From contig CADBKF010000009.1 of the NCBI GenBank assembly GCA_902795195.1, forward strand, positions 1 through 64,000: 64,000 nt of DNA, read 5' to 3'. The translations under genes were made by a program, and so were the position numbers. Origin of the DNA: Oscillospiraceae bacterium. Its GTDB lineage: Bacteria > Bacillota > Clostridia > Oscillospirales > Oscillospiraceae. The notes under the pieces were generated by a model. The model had not been told where the DNA came from and made no database searches. It was given only the letters and a program-made list of their open reading frames with translations. Every line of letters begins with the position of its first letter. The first letter of the stretch is position 1. Positions 6,341-13,557 of this stretch are shown here, piece by piece.

Positions 6341-7585
6341 ATGAAGAAATGGATCACCTTTTTCCTGGTGCTCGCCCTGACGATCGGCCTGTATGCCGGC
6401 TGCGCGAATCAGCAGGCGAACACCGAAACGCCCACCCAGGCGTCTGAAGCAGCAGCCGAGACCCAGTCCCTCGAGGAAGGCCTCAAGAGCATCAGCCCCT
6501 ATATGGTCGAGGACCTCACCGGCGCCGATGATGCCCGGCTCGACGCGGTCGTTGCCACCTGCGGCGACTATGAGCTGACCAACCGCGGCCTGCAGTTCTA
6601 CTTCTGGATGGAATACCTCAACTTCATCAACGGCATCGCCGGCTACGGCGTGGACCCCAGCGCCTTCGGCCTGGACACGGCCCAGCCCATGAGCGAGCAG
6701 AGCTCCATCACCGAGGGCCTCAACTGGGAGCAGTACTTCCTGCAGGCGGCGCTCGATCGCTTCCACCAGGACGCTGCGGTCGCGATGACCGCCAAGGCCG
6801 CCGGCTTTGAGCTGTCCGAGGACCTTGTGAGCTCCATCGAGACCCTGCCGGACGATCTGAACACCCAGGCTGCCAGCTATGGCTTTGAAGACGGTGAGAG
6901 CTTCGTGCAGGACACCTTCGGTCCCGGCTCGAGCGTGCAGGGCTATCAGGACTATATCCGCCTGTACTATCTGGCCGCCTCCTATGAAAACGAGATCTAC
7001 GGCTCGCTGGACTACACCGACGAGGAGCTGTCGGCCTACTACGATGAGAACGCCGAGGCCATGGAATCCGCCGGTGTGACCAAGGACGACAGCATCACGC
7101 TGATCAACGTCCGCCACATCCTGATCAGCTGGGACGACGCCGACGGCGACGGCGAGCCCACCGAGGAGGAGAAGGCCGCGGCCCTGGAGTCTGCGGAGGC
7201 CATCCTGACCGAGTATCAGAAGGACCCCACCGAGGATCACTTTGCCCAGCTTGCCAACGAGCACTCCACCGACCCCGGCTCGAACACCAACGGCGGCCTG
7301 TATGAGAACGTCAGCCCCGGCTACATGGTGCAGGAGTTCAACGACTGGTGCTTCGACGCCAGCCGCCAGACCGGCGACACCGACATCGTGGAGACCCAGT
7401 TCGGCTACCACATCATGTATTTTGTCTCCCACTCCGACACCCCCTACTGGAAGCAGTACATCATCGACCAGGGCTACCTGACCACCAAGATGGACAAGAT
7501 GGTCGCGGACATGAGCGAGCAGTACCCGGTCTCCGTCCAGTTTGACCAGATCGTGCTCGGCAAGTCTCCGATCTACGGAGAATAA
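6341..7585 (+). CDS. prsA: PrsA-like foldase lipoprotein (parvulin peptidyl-prolyl isomerase)
   Basis: A 414-residue secreted lipoprotein: a short signal peptide ends in the lipobox LYAGC with Cys21 as the lipidation site. A SurA/PrsA-like helical N-domain follows, then a parvulin (PPIC) domain from about residue 250 to 370 that starts INVRHILISW and ends FGYHIMYFVSH. It should help fold proteins as they emerge from the Sec translocon, fitting a cell that exports multi-thousand-residue surface proteins. ATG 6341 follows AGAAAGGAACA; a long upstream extension of the frame lacks a ribosome site. The thioesterase gene starts four bases after its stop. Confidence 0.88.
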   Translation: MKKWITFFLVLALTIGLYAGCANQQANTETPTQASEAAAETQSLEEGLKSISPYMVEDLTGADDARLDAVVATCGDYELTNRGLQFYFWMEYLNFINGIAGYGVDPSAFGLDTAQPMSEQSSITEGLNWEQYFLQAALDRFHQDAAVAMTAKAAGFELSEDLVSSIETLPDDLNTQAASYGFEDGESFVQDTFGPGSSVQGYQDYIRLYYLAASYENEIYGSLDYTDEELSAYYDENAEAMESAGVTKDDSITLINVRHILISWDDADGDGEPTEEEKAAALESAEAILTEYQKDPTEDHFAQLANEHSTDPGSNTNGGLYENVSPGYMVQEFNDWCFDASRQTGDTDIVETQFGYHIMYFVSHSDTPYWKQYIIDQGYLTTKMDKMVADMSEQYPVSVQFDQIVLGKSPIYGE

Positions 7586-7589
7586 GCGA

Positions 7590-8321
7590 ATGGAAAACCG
7601 CTATCGCCAGCGCTATACCGTGCTGCCCGGCGTGTGCGACCACCGGGCCAGGCTCAGCTATGCCGACGCCTTCATGGTCTGCCAGGATCTGGCGACCAGC
7701 CATGCCTGCCTGCTCGGCGTCGGCGTCTGGGACATGGCCGCGCGGGATCTGTTCTGGCTCACGGTCAAAACCAAACTGCGCTTTTACGAGCGGCCGAGGA
7801 TGATGGAGCAGGTCGAGCTTCGCACCTGGCCCATCGCGCCGGAAAAGCTGCGCGGGCTGCGCGAATACCGGATCGAGCGGGACGGTCAGCTTCTGATCGA
7901 GGGCAAGACCGAGTGGGCCGTGATGGAAACCAAGACCGGCAAGCTGCACCGGGTGGAGGGCATCTTCCCGCCGGAGCTCGACCCGGTGAAGGAGCTGGAA
8001 TATGCCGCGCCGTTCGTGCGCGTGGCGGTGGACTTCTCCGACGGGACCCTGCTGGGGACCCACACGGTGGGCTCCGGCGACATCGACCTCGGGCAGCACA
8101 TGAACAACGTTGCCTACCTGCGCGCGTTTCTGGGGCTGTTTCCCACGAAGCAGCTCGACGAGATGCCGATTGGCGAGATCGAGCTCTCCTTCCGCAGCAG
8201 CTGCTTTGAGGGCGACACGCTGCGCTACTACACAAGGCCGGCGGAAAACGGCCTGGACTTTGCCGCCTTCACCGAAGGCCCCAAGCCGGTCCTGCTGGGC
8301 AGGATCAGCTATGCATCATGA
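7590..8321 (+). CDS. acyl-ACP thioesterase
   Basis: A 243-residue double hot-dog thioesterase of the FatA/FatB-like bacterial family. It releases fatty acids from acyl carrier protein. Visible signatures are the DLFWLTVKTKLRF strand in the first hot-dog domain and DLGQHMNNVAYLR in the second, which carries the catalytic Asn/His-type residues. ATG 7590 lies just after CGGAGAA. It probably shares a transcript with the foldase gene; a terminator follows directly. Confidence 0.88.
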   Translation: MENRYRQRYTVLPGVCDHRARLSYADAFMVCQDLATSHACLLGVGVWDMAARDLFWLTVKTKLRFYERPRMMEQVELRTWPIAPEKLRGLREYRIERDGQLLIEGKTEWAVMETKTGKLHRVEGIFPPELDPVKELEYAAPFVRVAVDFSDGTLLGTHTVGSGDIDLGQHMNNVAYLRAFLGLFPTKQLDEMPIGEIELSFRSSCFEGDTLRYYTRPAENGLDFAAFTEGPKPVLLGRISYAS

Positions 8322-8327
8322 ATCCAA

Positions 8328-8360
8328 CAAAGCGCCGGGAATCCCGGCGCTTTGTTTTTG
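8328..8360 (+). terminator. terminator of the prsA–thioesterase operon
   Basis: A CAAAGCGCCGGGA / TCCCGGCGCTTTG stem with a one-base loop is followed by TTTTTG. Confidence 0.85.
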
Positions 8361-8386
8361 CGGCAGCGCAGAGGGGTGATAGGAGC

Positions 8387-8590
8387 GGAAAGTGGAAAGT
8401 GGAAAGTGGAGAGTGGAGAGCGTAGGGACAAGCCTTGCTTGTCCGGTGGGGCTGGACAAGCAGAGAGTGAGGAACGAGGAGCGAGGAGTGAGGAGTGAGG
8501 AGCGAGGAGCGAGGAGCGAGGAGTGAGGAGTGAGGAACGAGGAGTTCAGGGATAATTGACAGTTGACAATGGACAGTGGACAGTTGTGGG
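8387..8590. repeat. heptamer tracts with an embedded palindromic unit
   Basis: Five units of the GGAAAGT/GGAGAGT type (8387-8421) are followed by a GTAGGGACAAGCCTTGCTTG palindrome. Then come twelve in-phase units, mostly GAGGAGT, GAGGAGC or GAGGAAC (8462-8545), and five units of the TTGACAG/TGGACAG type (8556-8590). The period of seven holds within each block. No gene. Confidence 0.88.
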
Positions 8591-8692
8591 CCTGTTGCAA
8601 AATGCTCTGTCATTTCGAGCGAAGCGAGAAATCCGTTCCTATTTCACGCTTTTTCACGTGAAAAGTACGGATTTCTCGGTCGCAACAGGCCC
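8588..8692. repeat. MITE-like element with GGGCCTGTTGC inverted ends
   Basis: The 11-base ends GGGCCTGTTGC and GCAACAGGCCC are perfectly inverted. Inside, GAGAAATCCGT pairs with ACGGATTTCTC around a further TTTTCACGTGAAAA palindrome. The whole 105 bases can fold back on itself. No coding capacity. Confidence 0.75.
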
Positions 8693-8817
8693 ATTGAATA
8701 TATTCATGCTGCAGCCTGCGCTTTGGCGCGATGCTTCGCACAAGCCCGCAGCATGTCATCCTTCTGTAGCGGACGGGTTCCCCGTCCCATCCGCGTTGCT
8801 TCGCACAAGCCTCAAGT
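8693..8817. repeat. repeat-bearing spacer without gene
   Basis: Two copies of GCTTCGCACAAGCC flank a GGACGGGTTCCCCGTCC palindrome (8770-8787). No promoter, start site or protein family is evident. Confidence 0.6.
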
Positions 8818-8899
8818 ATGTCATTCTGAGCGCAGCGAAGAATCCAAGCGCCTTCGCCAAGACACCTTTTTAGATTCTTCGCTGCGCTCAGAATGACAT
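8818..8899. repeat. TGTCATTCTGAGC hairpin element, complete copy
   Basis: The ends ATGTCATTCTGAGCGCAGCG and its exact complement at 8875-8899 are inverted around a 30-base centre. This unit is seen in many unrelated bacterial genomes. A half copy occurs at 33478-33506 and a degenerate copy at 58745-58817. Confidence 0.85.
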
Positions 8900-8933
8900 T
8901 TCTGGGAGTCGTTTCTCCTGCTGCCGGCGCAAC

Positions 8934-9212
8934 GGGCCGTCGAGACGCCGGCCCCTACAACGTTCTCCTATTGCCTATTGCCTCCTCGCTCCTGCTCTGT
9001 CCCTCGTCACCGGACAAGCACGGCTTGTCCCTACACCTTCCCCATCCAACTCCTCGCTCCTCACTTCTCCCTCTCCTTTTGGCTGCCTGCTGCGCGGGCC
9101 GTCGAGACGCCGGCCCCTACAACGCTCTCCTATTGCCTCTTGCCTGTTCCCTATTGCCTCAAAACACTTTCCACTTTCCACTTTCCATTTTCAACTATCA
9201 ACTGTCCCTGAT
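8934..9212. repeat. composite repeat block
   Basis: Two GGGCCGTCGAGACGCCGGCC units (8934 and 9096) are interleaved with a GGACAAGC palindrome and runs of CTATTGC and CTTTCCA heptamers. The stretch from about 9071 repeats 3003-3070 almost base for base. No gene. Confidence 0.85.
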
Positions 9213-9235
9213 CCAAAAATATTTTCCCAGCTATC

Positions 9236-9263
9236 TTGACAGGGGCCGCGGATGTGGTATAAT
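9236..9263 (+). promoter_or_regulatory. sigma-A promoter of the riboswitch transcript
   Basis: Consensus TTGACA and TATAAT with a 16-base spacer place the start of transcription near 9270, just ahead of the aptamer. Confidence 0.85.
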
Positions 9264-9283
9264 AGGGGTGTAAAAAGTGAAAA

Positions 9284-9404
9284 CTTCCCTGAGGGAGTAG
9301 TTCCGCAGATCCGCTGCGGGGGGGCGCTCGTCATCACGCCATTCGGCCGGGTGCATCCGCAAGAACGAGACTCATGTACAGTCCGGCTGTGCATGGGTTT
9401 TTTT
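9284..9404 (+). promoter_or_regulatory. yybP-ykoY (Mn2+) riboswitch with terminator
   Basis: The leader has the conserved parts of the yybP-ykoY aptamer in order: CTGAG then GGAGTAG, a variable CCGCAG/CTGCGG hairpin, CGTCATCACG, a GCC-attc-GGC hairpin directly followed by CGG, and CGAGA then CTCA closing P1. The 3' side of P1 overlaps the start of a 9-base-pair terminator stem (CATGTACAG / CTGTGCATG, 9373-9395) with a T tract. Metal binding would close P1 and disfavour the terminator, making an ON switch as in known members. Known targets are Mn exporters; here the next genes are nfeD and an SPFH gene. Confidence 0.78.
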
Positions 9405-9423
9405 GTTATTTCATTTTCACAGC

Positions 9424-9452
9424 TTGACAGTTTTGAAGTTTTCATTTATGAT
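9424..9452 (+). promoter_or_regulatory. second sigma-A promoter, downstream of the riboswitch
   Basis: TTGACA and TATGAT with a 17-base spacer lie after the terminator and 27 bases before the nfeD start codon. It could supply riboswitch-independent basal expression. Confidence 0.6.
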
Positions 9453-9478
9453 CAAATCAGAGAAAGGAGGAGTCTCAA

Positions 9479-9904
9479 ATGGAGCTATGGTTTTGGGTCG
9501 GCGTGGCTGTGGTGCTGGCAATCGCGGAGGCGATGACGGTGCAGCTGGTGTCGCTGTGGTTCGTCTGCGGTGCGGTTGGCGCCATCGTCGCGCAGCTGCT
9601 GGGCGCGCCGCTGTGGGCCCAGGTGCTGGTATTCGCGCTCATCTCGCTGGCGCTGCTGCTCGGGCTGCGGCCGTTCATCAAAAAGCATGTCAGCAAAAAC
9701 GTGATCAAAACCAACGTGGATTCCCTGGCAGGCCGGCGCGCTCTGGTCATTGAACGCATCGACAATCTGCAGGCCAGCGGCCGCATCCAGCTCGACGGCG
9801 CCGACTGGACTGCCCGCAGTGTCGACGACAGCGTAATCGAGCCCGGCACAGAGGTCGTGATCCGTTCCATTTCGGGCGTCAAGGCCCTCGTTGAAACGAT
9901 CTGA
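9479..9904 (+). CDS. NfeD-like membrane protein
   Basis: A 141-residue short NfeD protein: two or three membrane segments in residues 1-65 and a soluble OB-fold domain at about 75-141 (GRRALVIERI, WTARSVDD, VVIRSISG). NfeD proteins are partners of SPFH membrane scaffolds and the two genes are usually adjacent, as here, 21 bases apart. AGAAAGGAGGAG precedes the ATG. Expression probably depends on the Mn-type riboswitch plus the internal promoter. Confidence 0.9.
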   Translation: MELWFWVGVAVVLAIAEAMTVQLVSLWFVCGAVGAIVAQLLGAPLWAQVLVFALISLALLLGLRPFIKKHVSKNVIKTNVDSLAGRRALVIERIDNLQASGRIQLDGADWTARSVDDSVIEPGTEVVIRSISGVKALVETI

Positions 9905-9925
9905 ACAATTTAAGGAGGTAACATC

Positions 9926-10777
9926 ATGATTCCCTACATCGTCATCGGCGTCGTTATCGCCATCTTCCTGATTTTCTTCTTCTCCAACGTGCAGGTGGTC
10001 AAGCAGTCCCATGCCTACGTGATCGAGCGGCTGGGCGCCTTCCACAAGGTCTGGGGCGTGGGTCTTCACGTCAAGCTCCCCTTCGTCGACCGCGTCGCAA
10101 AGCGCGTGTCTCTGAAAGAGCAGGTGCTGGACTATCCGCCCCAGCCCGTCATCACCAAGGACAACGTCACCATGCAGATCGACACCGTCGTCTACTTCCA
10201 GATCACCGACCCCAAGCTCTACACCTACGGCGTGGAAATGCCTATGGTCGCGATGGAGACCCTCACCGCAACGACCCTTCGTAACATCATCGGCGATCTG
10301 GAGCTCGACCAGACCCTGACCTCCCGCGACGTCATCAACACCAAGATGCGCGCCATCCTCGACGAGGTCACCGACCCCTGGGGCATCAAGGTCAACCGCG
10401 TGGAGCTCAAGGCCATCCTGCAGGCCGAGGGCCAGAAGCACTCCGCCATTCTCGTGGCCCAGGGCGAAAAGGAGTCCGCAATCTTAAGAGCCAGCGCCGA
10501 AAAGGAAGCCGCCATTCTGAAAGCCGAGGCCGAGAAGCAGTCCAAGATCCTCAAGGCCGAGGGCGAGGCACAGGCGATCCTGGCCGTGCAGCAGGCCACC
10601 GCGGACGCACTCAAGCTCCTGAACCAGGCCAACCCCAACGAGCAGGTCATCAAGCTCAAGGCCCTCGAGACCATGGCCACCGCTGCCAACGGCCAGGCCA
10701 CCAAGATCATCATCCCCAGCGAGATCCAGGGCCTCGCCGGCCTGGCAAGCGGCCTGGCCGAGAGCGTGAAAAAGTAA
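9926..10777 (+). CDS. SPFH/Band 7 protein, QmcA/stomatin-like, with a shortened neck
   Basis: A 283-residue protein: N-terminal membrane anchor (2-22), SPFH domain (about 25-170, with VKLPFVDRV and LRNIIGDLELD), then a coiled coil of ILKAEAEKQ-type repeats and a hydrophobic C-terminal GLAGLASGLAE. It should form membrane microdomain scaffolds with the NfeD partner. In family members the helix after VNRVELK normally reads IPP..IQ.AME.QM.AER; here VELK runs straight into AILQAEGQK, so about 25 residues are absent in frame. This explains the length below the usual 305-320. Whether the deletion alters cage assembly is unknown. Confidence 0.9.
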   Translation: MIPYIVIGVVIAIFLIFFFSNVQVVKQSHAYVIERLGAFHKVWGVGLHVKLPFVDRVAKRVSLKEQVLDYPPQPVITKDNVTMQIDTVVYFQITDPKLYTYGVEMPMVAMETLTATTLRNIIGDLELDQTLTSRDVINTKMRAILDEVTDPWGIKVNRVELKAILQAEGQKHSAILVAQGEKESAILRASAEKEAAILKAEAEKQSKILKAEGEAQAILAVQQATADALKLLNQANPNEQVIKLKALETMATAANGQATKIIIPSEIQGLAGLASGLAESVKK

Positions 10778-10828
10778 TTTACAATTCATGGCCGTTGACC
10801 ATGCTTCGCATGGAAGCGGTGCAGACGC

Positions 10829-10864
10829 AAAAAACCAGGTCGAGCAATCGACCTGGTTTTTTTA
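10829..10864 (+). terminator. terminator of the nfeD–SPFH operon
   Basis: AAACCAGGTCG / CGACCTGGTTT stem, 6-base loop and seven following T residues. Confidence 0.88.
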
Positions 10865-10889
10865 TGCTTGCACCGTATATCTCGCTCCG

Positions 10890-11330
10890 CTATTTCTCCC
10901 AGCAGGCGGTGACGCCGGTGACGGTGGAGGCGCGGTAGACCTCCTGGCCGTCCTCGCTCTGGCCGACGACGATGATCTCGGTCAGATCGAGACCGCACTG
11001 GAGCAGGCAGCCGCGGCGGATCAGCTCGGCGGTGTCCAGGTGGCCCTCGGCCAGCTCGCCGTAGCCGGCTGCGGCGCCGTGCTTTGCAATCTGCTCATAG
11101 CTGCCCTTGACCTGGTATTGGAGCGTCAGCACGCCGTCCTCGCAGCGGACGAGTGCAAAATCCGGCCAGGTTTCGGCCAGATAATCCGCCACCGGCTTTG
11201 CTTCGGTCTGCTCTGCCGGTTCCTTCGGCTGCCCGGCCTTCGGCAGGGCGAGGAGCAAATAGACCAGCGTGCCGATCAGCACCAGCACCGCCAGCACGAT
11301 CGCCAGCACCGGAATCAAAAACTTTTTCAT
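10890..11330 (-). CDS. membrane-anchored protein of unknown function
   Basis: A 146-residue protein with one N-terminal hydrophobic helix (about 4-30) followed by a Pro/Glu linker and a soluble domain outside the membrane. I recognise no family. The mature part has only two cysteines near GCLLQCGLDL. It stands alone on the minus strand between a plus-strand terminator and a repeat tract. The clear signal-anchor and high-GC codon use support a real gene. Confidence 0.7.
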   Translation of the reverse strand: MKKFLIPVLAIVLAVLVLIGTLVYLLLALPKAGQPKEPAEQTEAKPVADYLAETWPDFALVRCEDGVLTLQYQVKGSYEQIAKHGAAAGYGELAEGHLDTAELIRRGCLLQCGLDLTEIIVVGQSEDGQEVYRASTVTGVTACWEK

Positions 11331-11411
11331 TGCAGTTGTTCCCTCTGTATGCTATAATTTTCTACAGTATACTGCATGTCAGCGGATTTGTAAAGTAGCC
11401 CAAAAGGGACC

Positions 11412-11526
11412 ACGGACGGGTGACCCGTCCGCTACGGGTGCGGTGCAAATCGAAGCAGAATCACTTTCCACTGTCAACTGTCCACTTTCCACTCGCCACT
11501 GACCACTAGCCACTGACCACTCAACT
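11412..11526. repeat. GGACGGGT palindrome and heptamer tract
   Basis: A GGACGGGTGACCCGTCC palindrome with a GCTAC edge is followed (11464-11526) by nine in-phase 7-base units of the form CTnnCCA (CTTTCCA, CTGTCCA, CTGACCA, CTAGCCA). The tract ends at the stop codon of the lipoprotein gene. Confidence 0.85.
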
Positions 11527-12040
11527 AAAATCCTTCGTCCTCGAAGAGGCTGAAGCTGTCGAGCACCTGCATCTGCAGGGTGCGGTTCTGCTTGGCGCTG
11601 TCCTCCGGCATCGTGAAGGACAGGCAGTAGCAGCAGTCCTCGTCCTCCAGGATCGCGGCGCTGCAAAGCCGGGTGCCGTCCTCATCCGCGCTGCACCAGG
11701 AAAAGCGGTAGGCCTGCATCCCGTGGCGCGTGGTCCGGATGGGGCTGAGCGTCTCCGGCTGCAGGCCGGTCAGCTCCAGCATGACCTCGTCCGCGTCCTC
11801 CCCCGGCAGGATCGCGGTCCGGATCGTATAGCTGCCGTCGGCGGCGTCGTACTGCCGCTGCAGGCCGCCCGCCTCCGGTTCCTGCGCCATCGCGTCCGCC
11901 GGGACGCCAAACTGGATCGAGAACGGGATCCTGGCCGGGGCCGGGATCTCGTCCTGCACGTAGAACACCTCCGCGGCCTGCGGGGCGGCGCAGCCGGTCA
12001 GCAGCGCCAGCAGCAGCGCCGCGCACAACACTTTTTTCAT
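11525..12040 (-). CDS. lipoprotein of unknown function
   Basis: A 171-residue lipoprotein with signal sequence and lipobox LLTGC, so it is anchored to the outer face of the membrane. ATG 12040 is chosen because GGGAGGG lies 6 bases upstream; an upstream TTG is less likely. The mature region includes paired cysteines (EDEDCCYCLSF) and a QPETLSPIRTTRHGMQ stretch. I cannot assign a family. It diverges from the DUF1294 gene with only 23 bases between the start codons. Confidence 0.75.
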   Translation of the reverse strand: MKKVLCAALLLALLTGCAAPQAAEVFYVQDEIPAPARIPFSIQFGVPADAMAQEPEAGGLQRQYDAADGSYTIRTAILPGEDADEVMLELTGLQPETLSPIRTTRHGMQAYRFSWCSADEDGTRLCSAAILEDEDCCYCLSFTMPEDSAKQNRTLQMQVLDSFSLFEDEGF

Positions 12041-12063
12041 ACACAACCCTCCCGAGGCAGTCT

Positions 12064-12372
12064 ATGATCGAATTTTTCAAACAGAACCATGTTTATTTTG
12101 TCGTTGGGCCGGCGGTGCTGATGAGCCTGATCGCCTTTGCGCTCATGTGCGTGGACAAGCTCCGGGCCGTGCGGCATCGGGGCCGGCGCATCCCGGAAAA
12201 GACGCTGCTGGGCCTGAGCCTGTGCTTCGGCAGCTTCGGCACGCTGCTGGCCATGCCGCTGCTGCGCCACAAGATCAACCCCGGGCGGCACCCCGCGTTT
12301 GCCTACGGCGTGCCCGTGATGGCGATGGTCCAGGGCGCCGCGCTGCTGTTTTTGCTGGCCATTTTAGAGTAA
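12064..12372 (+). CDS. DUF1294 family membrane protein
   Basis: A 102-residue protein with membrane segments near residues 8-28, 50-70 and 80-100. The CVDKLRAV segment and RIPEKTLL...GSFGTL...HKI pattern are typical of DUF1294. Function is not established. It is followed after 35 bases by the Gx transporter gene in the same direction. Confidence 0.85.
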   Translation: MIEFFKQNHVYFVVGPAVLMSLIAFALMCVDKLRAVRHRGRRIPEKTLLGLSLCFGSFGTLLAMPLLRHKINPGRHPAFAYGVPVMAMVQGAALLFLLAILE

Positions 12373-12407
12373 AACGCTGACGCGTTTTGGATAGAAAGGG
12401 ATAGAGA

Positions 12408-12896
12408 ATGAACGTCAGGAAGCTCACAACTCTGGCGCTGCTGACGGCGGCGGCGCTGGTGATGTTTGTCATTGAGCTGCAGATCCCCGCGCCGATCCCG
12501 GTGCCCGGGGTCAAGCTGGGGCTGAGCAATATCGTGACGCTGGCGGTCCTCTGCCTGTTCGGCTGGAAGGAGGCGCTGGCGGTGCTGCTGGTGCGCATCG
12601 GCCTGGGGGCCATCGTCACCGGGCAGGTGGGTGCGCTGCCCTATGCGCTCGCAGGGGGCCTTCTGAGCTTCGGCGTGATGCTGCTGCTGAAACAGGTCAT
12701 CCGCGACAGGCAGCTCTGGGTTCTGAGCGTCGTCGGCGGGTTCTTCCACAATCTGGGCCAGCTCGGCATGGCGATCCTCATCACGAGAACGCCGGGGCTC
12801 GTCGCCTATCTGCCGGTGCTGCTGCTCAGCGGCATGGCAGCCGGCCTCTTCACCGGCCTGTGCGCGCAGCCCGTCGTTCGGCATTTCAAACACTGA
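12408..12896 (+). CDS. Gx transporter family protein (heptaprenyl diphosphate synthase component I family)
   Basis: A 162-residue integral membrane protein with about five hydrophobic segments. The N-terminal ELQIPAPIPVPGVKLGLSN segment is the family hallmark. Members are annotated either as 'Gx transporter' or as component I of heptaprenyl diphosphate synthase; the fold resembles small-substrate S-components of ECF transporters. GAAAGGGATAGAGA precedes the ATG. No prenyl synthase gene lies nearby to support the second name. Confidence 0.82.
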   Translation: MNVRKLTTLALLTAAALVMFVIELQIPAPIPVPGVKLGLSNIVTLAVLCLFGWKEALAVLLVRIGLGAIVTGQVGALPYALAGGLLSFGVMLLLKQVIRDRQLWVLSVVGGFFHNLGQLGMAILITRTPGLVAYLPVLLLSGMAAGLFTGLCAQPVVRHFKH

Positions 12897-12928
12897 ATCC
12901 TGACCCCTGACCCCTGAATCCTGAAAAT

Positions 12929-12963
12929 AAACATCCGCAGGTCGCTTACGACTTGCGGATGAA
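12929..12963. terminator. bidirectional terminator hairpin
   Basis: CATCCGCAGGTCG and CGACTTGCGGATG pair around CTTA between convergent genes. The 3' arm contains the last codons of the minus-strand gene. Five CTGAATC/CTGACCC heptamers (12892-12926) lie just before it. Confidence 0.7.
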
Positions 12964-13356
12964 TTTTTCGCTGCATTTGGGGCAGCTGATCTTGATTTTG
13001 CCGCGGCCCTTGGGCACACGCACGGTCTGGTGGCAGTGGGGGCAGCGGTAGTAGCGGTTGTCCCGGTCCCGGAGGCTCGCGATAAAGTTCTGAAAACGGC
13101 GGTTTTCTCTGCGGCGGGCGTCCAGATTCCGGGAGAGCACCCGGAACAGATAGTAGATGAGCGCGCCGTAGGCCAGAAGATTCAGGATCGCTGAAACAAG
13201 GACACCGCCGCGCCAGATCACCGAGAGCAGCCAGCCGACGACGCTCAGCCCCATGGCGCCGCCCAGCAGGCACAATCCCAGCTGATCCACACCGTAGCGA
13301 CCCCACATAAAACGACGAAAGCCCTCACGAATGCGGGCAAAAAAGTTACGCAGCAT
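12946..13356 (-). CDS. membrane protein with C-terminal zinc ribbon
   Basis: A 136-residue protein: an Arg-rich cytosolic start, two membrane helices (about 26-46 and 51-71) and a zinc ribbon at the C-terminus formed by CPHCHQTVRVPKG and CPKC. The Cys pairs resemble the rubredoxin-like knuckles of the zinc_ribbon families, which often bind nucleic acid or protein partners. No specific role is known. Its own promoter lies at 13396-13423. Confidence 0.75.
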   Translation of the reverse strand: MLRNFFARIREGFRRFMWGRYGVDQLGLCLLGGAMGLSVVGWLLSVIWRGGVLVSAILNLLAYGALIYYLFRVLSRNLDARRRENRRFQNFIASLRDRDNRYYRCPHCHQTVRVPKGRGKIKISCPKCSEKFIRKS

Positions 13357-13395
13357 ATTCTTTCACCAGGTTTTCTGTGTTTTCTTTTTACACTC

Positions 13396-13423
13396 ATTAT
13401 ATCGTCTTCTGAAAAAGATGCAA
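13396..13423 (-). promoter_or_regulatory. promoter of the zinc-ribbon membrane protein gene
   Basis: Minus-strand TTGCAT and TATAAT with a 16-base spacer, 40 bases before the ATG. Confidence 0.6.
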
Positions 13424-13495
13424 GTCATTCGGAACAGAATTTACGGAAAGTTAAAAAATACAAACGTCAAATATCGAGAATTTCTGAAAAAAGCA

Positions 13496-13524
13496 TTGAG
13501 AAATACGATTGTTTTTGCTATAAT
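13496..13524 (+). promoter_or_regulatory. promoter of the recJ–relA–dtd operon
   Basis: TTGAGA and TATAAT with a 17-base spacer put the transcript start near 13531, which favours GTG 13558 as the recJ start codon. Confidence 0.7.
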
Positions 13525-13557
13525 AATTAGAAATTGATTGATTTGGATGTGTATCTT

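Noticed and set aside
8893-9273. Short proteins containing GRRDAGPYN or RTSKACPY
   Set aside because: These are translations of the palindromic repeat units and recur wherever the repeats do. They have no ribosome sites.
13534-13557. TTG 13534 as recJ start
   Set aside because: It would begin three bases after the predicted transcript start and adds residues not found in RecJ proteins; GTG 13558 gives the usual start.
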